NCBI GenBank assembly: GCA_025055465.1
Contig: JANWXA010000084.1
Coordinates: 1-8,112 of the forward strand
DNA from: Candidatus Kapaibacterium sp.
Lineage (GTDB): Bacteria; Bacteroidota; Ignavibacteria; Kapaibacteriales; HRBIN21
Length of the DNA: 8,112 bases
Direction: 5' to 3'
The notes below the pieces were generated by a model that was given only the letters and a program-made list of their open reading frames with translations, did not search any database and was not told the origin of the DNA. How positions within the stretch are numbered: position 1 is the first letter of the stretch; the number at the start of each line of letters is the position of its first letter. The position numbers and the translations under genes were made by a program. This document shows positions 6,787-8,112 of the stretch, one piece after another.

Positions 6787-6799
6787 AGGGAAACTCCCT
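6787..6799. repeat. Small inverted repeat before the tRNA
   Basis: AGGGA-AAC-TCCCT forms a five-pair hairpin between the flavoprotein stop and the tRNA. No T-tract follows on the plus strand, so it is at best a weak pause or processing signal. It may be chance. Confidence 0.2.
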
Positions 6800-6821
6800 A
6801 AAATCGCGAGGCCCGAAGGAT

Positions 6822-6894
6822 GCCAACGTAGCTCAGCCGGTAGAGCAGCTCACTCGTAATGAGCAGGTCGTGGGTTCGAGTCCCACCGTTGGCT
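6822..6894 (+). tRNA. tRNA-Thr, anticodon CGU
   Basis: A complete 73-nt cloverleaf. Acceptor arms GCCAACG (6822-6828) and CGTTGGC (6887-6893) pair perfectly. The D stem is GCTC/GAGC. Anticodon stem GCTCA/TGAGC encloses loop CTCGTAA with anticodon CGT at 6855-6857, reading ACG. Variable loop AGGTC is followed by T stem GTGGG/CCCAC with loop TTCGAGT. The discriminator is U (6894) and the next bases are CAG, so the CCA tail is not encoded and must be added after transcription. It lies 47 nt after the flavoprotein gene. A TAAAAT at 6799-6804 could be a -10 box, but no -35 is convincing, so read-through from the upstream genes is possible. Confidence 0.97.
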
Positions 6895-7235
6895 CAGCCG
6901 CAAGCGAGTGTGGGGTTGAAGGTCTCTTCTGTGCAGGGGGTATGTTTCCGGAGAGCTCTCACCCGAGGTGCTGAGGCTTAGGGAGGAGAATAGGGAGCTT
7001 GTCTATTGGCAAATTTGCTTTTGCTTCTGAGGACAGGGGGAGGCAAGTTGTGTGCCTGCGGATCCGTTCTGTGGAACCTTCGAATGACAGGCATGAATTG
7101 CGGCAAGCTCTATCGAGGACGCATAGGATAGTCTCTATGCCTGTTTGGGCAAGTGGGGCTGAGAAAGAGGCACAGCCGTTCTCTGTCAGAACTATCCAGC
7201 GCTGACCTCCTGCAAGGGGCTTGCGTGGTGATTGT
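6895..7235. other. Non-coding spacer between the tRNA and the convergent nfo gene
   Basis: 341 bp with no recognisable gene. A 68-codon plus-strand frame from TTG 6999 to 7205 has GGGAG just upstream but uses several AGG arginine codons, unlike neighbouring genes, and resembles no protein I know. Small symmetric elements are present: the palindrome GCAAATTTGC (7009-7018), GCATAG/CTATGC arms (7121-7126 and 7135-7140), and GCAAG-GGG-CTTGC (7212-7224). The last lies just past the nfo stop and could be part of a terminator, but it lacks a T-tract on either strand. Confidence 0.5.
7212..7224 (-). terminator. Weak candidate terminator hairpin after nfo
   Basis: GCAAG and CTTGC arms enclose a three-base loop 11 bp beyond the nfo stop codon. 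The stem is short and no U-rich tail follows on the nfo strand, so this is only a possible 3' end signal. Confidence 0.15.
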
Positions 7236-8112
7236 TCAAAGGGGGCCGTGTCTGCGCCATAGTTGGCGAAGCTCTTCCGGGCTCAAGGATGCACCGGCGG
7301 CAAGGCGTCGCAGGACGGCGAGGTTGAGCTGATCGGCCGTGTCGTCCTTACCCTTCGGGGTTTCTAAAATCATTGGGACATTGTGCCATCTGGGATCATG
7401 GAGCAGGCGGGTAAAGCAGCCCAGCCCACAGTAGCCGAAACCGATATGCGTATGGCGGTCACGCCGCCTTCCCGGAGGATATGCGCTGTCGTTGAGGTGC
7501 AAAACGCGGAGACATTCCTGCCCACAGAGCTCCACCAGGCGCGCCCAAAAGCTATCGTAGCCATCTTCGGTATCCAGCCGATAGCCGGCGGCAAGGGCGT
7601 GGCAAGTATCTACGCAAATTCCAAGGCGTTCAGGGATGGAGCTCTGCTCGATAATGGCTGCCAGTTCTTCCAATGAACTGCCGATAGAGCTGCCCTGGCC
7701 AGCGGTAAGCTCGACGCAGAGTAATAGGGAGCTGTTGGTGTTTTGGGCGATCGAGCGCAGGGCTTGAGCAACGTGGCGTAGTCCTTCACGGCGCTCCTCT
7801 GCCGGACAACTTCCCGGGTGGAAAGTCACGAGCTCTATTCCTAATTGTTGGCAGCGATGGCATTCCGCCTCGAGGGCTACCAGACTTTTCCGGCGAAGCT
7901 CCTTTCTGGGTGAAGCCAGGTTGAGCAAGTACACGGCGTGGGATATCACCTTTGCAATCTTGGCTGCCTGGCGAGCTTGCTGAAATGCCGTGGCAGTTTC
8001 GGCGGTTACGGGTCCCAAGGACCACTGTCGAGCGTTTGCTGTGAAGAGCTGGAAAACGGTGCAACCAAGAGCACGGGCTCGGTCAACGGCGTAGGGAAGC
8101 CCCCCAGCTATG
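7236..8112 (-). CDS. nfo: Endonuclease IV (AP endonuclease, deoxyribonuclease IV), 5' end cut by window
   Basis: The frame is open from the right edge to TGA at 7238-7236, 291 codons. By comparison with the family, only roughly ten N-terminal residues are missing. The visible start IAGGLPYAVDRARALGCTVFQLF matches the usual AGG-x-x-x-A and QxF/T-x-N-x-RQW opening, so a TTG at 8018 is internal, not the start. The enzyme cuts DNA 5' of abasic sites in base-excision repair using three metal ions. All nine expected ligands appear in order: His in ISHAVYLLNLA, His in TFHPGS, Glu in VELTAGQGSSIG, Asp and His in VDTCHALAAGY, His in LHLNDS, Asp and His in DRHTHIGFG, and Glu in ILETPKG. It is convergent with the plus-strand cluster. 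The C-terminus is normal. Confidence 0.96.
   Translation of the reverse strand, partial: IAGGLPYAVDRARALGCTVFQLFTANARQWSLGPVTAETATAFQQARQAAKIAKVISHAVYLLNLASPRKELRRKSLVALEAECHRCQQLGIELVTFHPGSCPAEERREGLRHVAQALRSIAQNTNSSLLLCVELTAGQGSSIGSSLEELAAIIEQSSIPERLGICVDTCHALAAGYRLDTEDGYDSFWARLVELCGQECLRVLHLNDSAYPPGRRRDRHTHIGFGYCGLGCFTRLLHDPRWHNVPMILETPKGKDDTADQLNLAVLRRLAAGASLSPEELRQLWRRHGPL

Noticed and set aside
6762..6974. A 70-codon plus-strand frame containing AQPVEQLTRNEQVVGSSPTVG
   Set aside because: This is the tRNA-Thr gene read as protein, a familiar false ORF pattern; the cloverleaf explains the sequence fully.
6999..7205. A 68-codon frame starting at TTG with GGGAG upstream
   Set aside because: It is rich in AGG arginine codons unlike neighbouring genes, has no recognisable domain and uses a rare start; not enough to call a gene.
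7236..8018. TTG at 8018 as the start of the endonuclease IV gene
   Set aside because: The frame continues upstream to the window edge with typical endonuclease IV N-terminal sequence, so the true start lies outside the window.
1..8112. Search for CRISPR arrays, insertion sequences, transposases, phage or toxin-antitoxin genes
   Set aside because: No regularly spaced repeats, terminal inverted repeats around a transposase, or such genes were seen; the window reads as an ordinary chromosomal region.

Overview
This is an 8.1-kb stretch of bacterial chromosome with about 57-60% G+C by eye and dense, mostly housekeeping coding. It holds seven protein genes, two of them cut by the window edges, and one tRNA. 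The lineage is inferred, not shown. An ECF sigma factor is followed by an anti-sigma protein whose far C-terminus looks like outer-membrane beta-barrel strands. The DAO-family flavoprotein has a GASTRN-x-GFA and IMG/GMG pattern that I associate with Bacteroidota-type homologues. Together these point to the Bacteroidota/Chlorobiota group (possibly Ignavibacteria/Kapabacteria-like), with modest confidence.

Layout. Positions 1-1656 (minus strand) are a two-gene stress or cell-surface signalling unit: an ECF sigma factor (1656 to 1063) and, 12 nt downstream, a membrane anti-sigma factor (1050 to beyond the left edge). A divergent intergenic region of about 590 bp (1657-2247) contains inverted repeats and, next to mgtE, two tiny overlapping reading frames that could be a leader. 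From 2248 to 6774 on the plus strand lie four closely packed genes: the Mg2+ channel/transporter mgtE, UDP-glucuronate decarboxylase (1-nt overlap), the Holliday-junction motor ruvB (38-nt gap) and a DAO-family FAD oxidoreductase (2-nt gap). A tRNA-Thr(CGU) follows at 6822-6894 on the same strand. A 341-bp non-coding stretch (6895-7235) then separates it from the convergent endonuclease IV gene nfo (minus strand, 7236 to beyond the right edge).

How they fit together. The sigma/anti-sigma pair is a self-contained regulatory module; its signal and regulon cannot be read here. The plus-strand cluster mixes ion transport, nucleotide-sugar synthesis, recombination and an unassigned flavoenzyme, so its compactness probably reflects shared transcription rather than one pathway. 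RuvB and endonuclease IV both belong to DNA repair but are on opposite strands and not in one operon.

I did not find a convincing new multi-gene system. The most interesting points are the anti-sigma/beta-barrel architecture and the possible coupled leader frames before mgtE.
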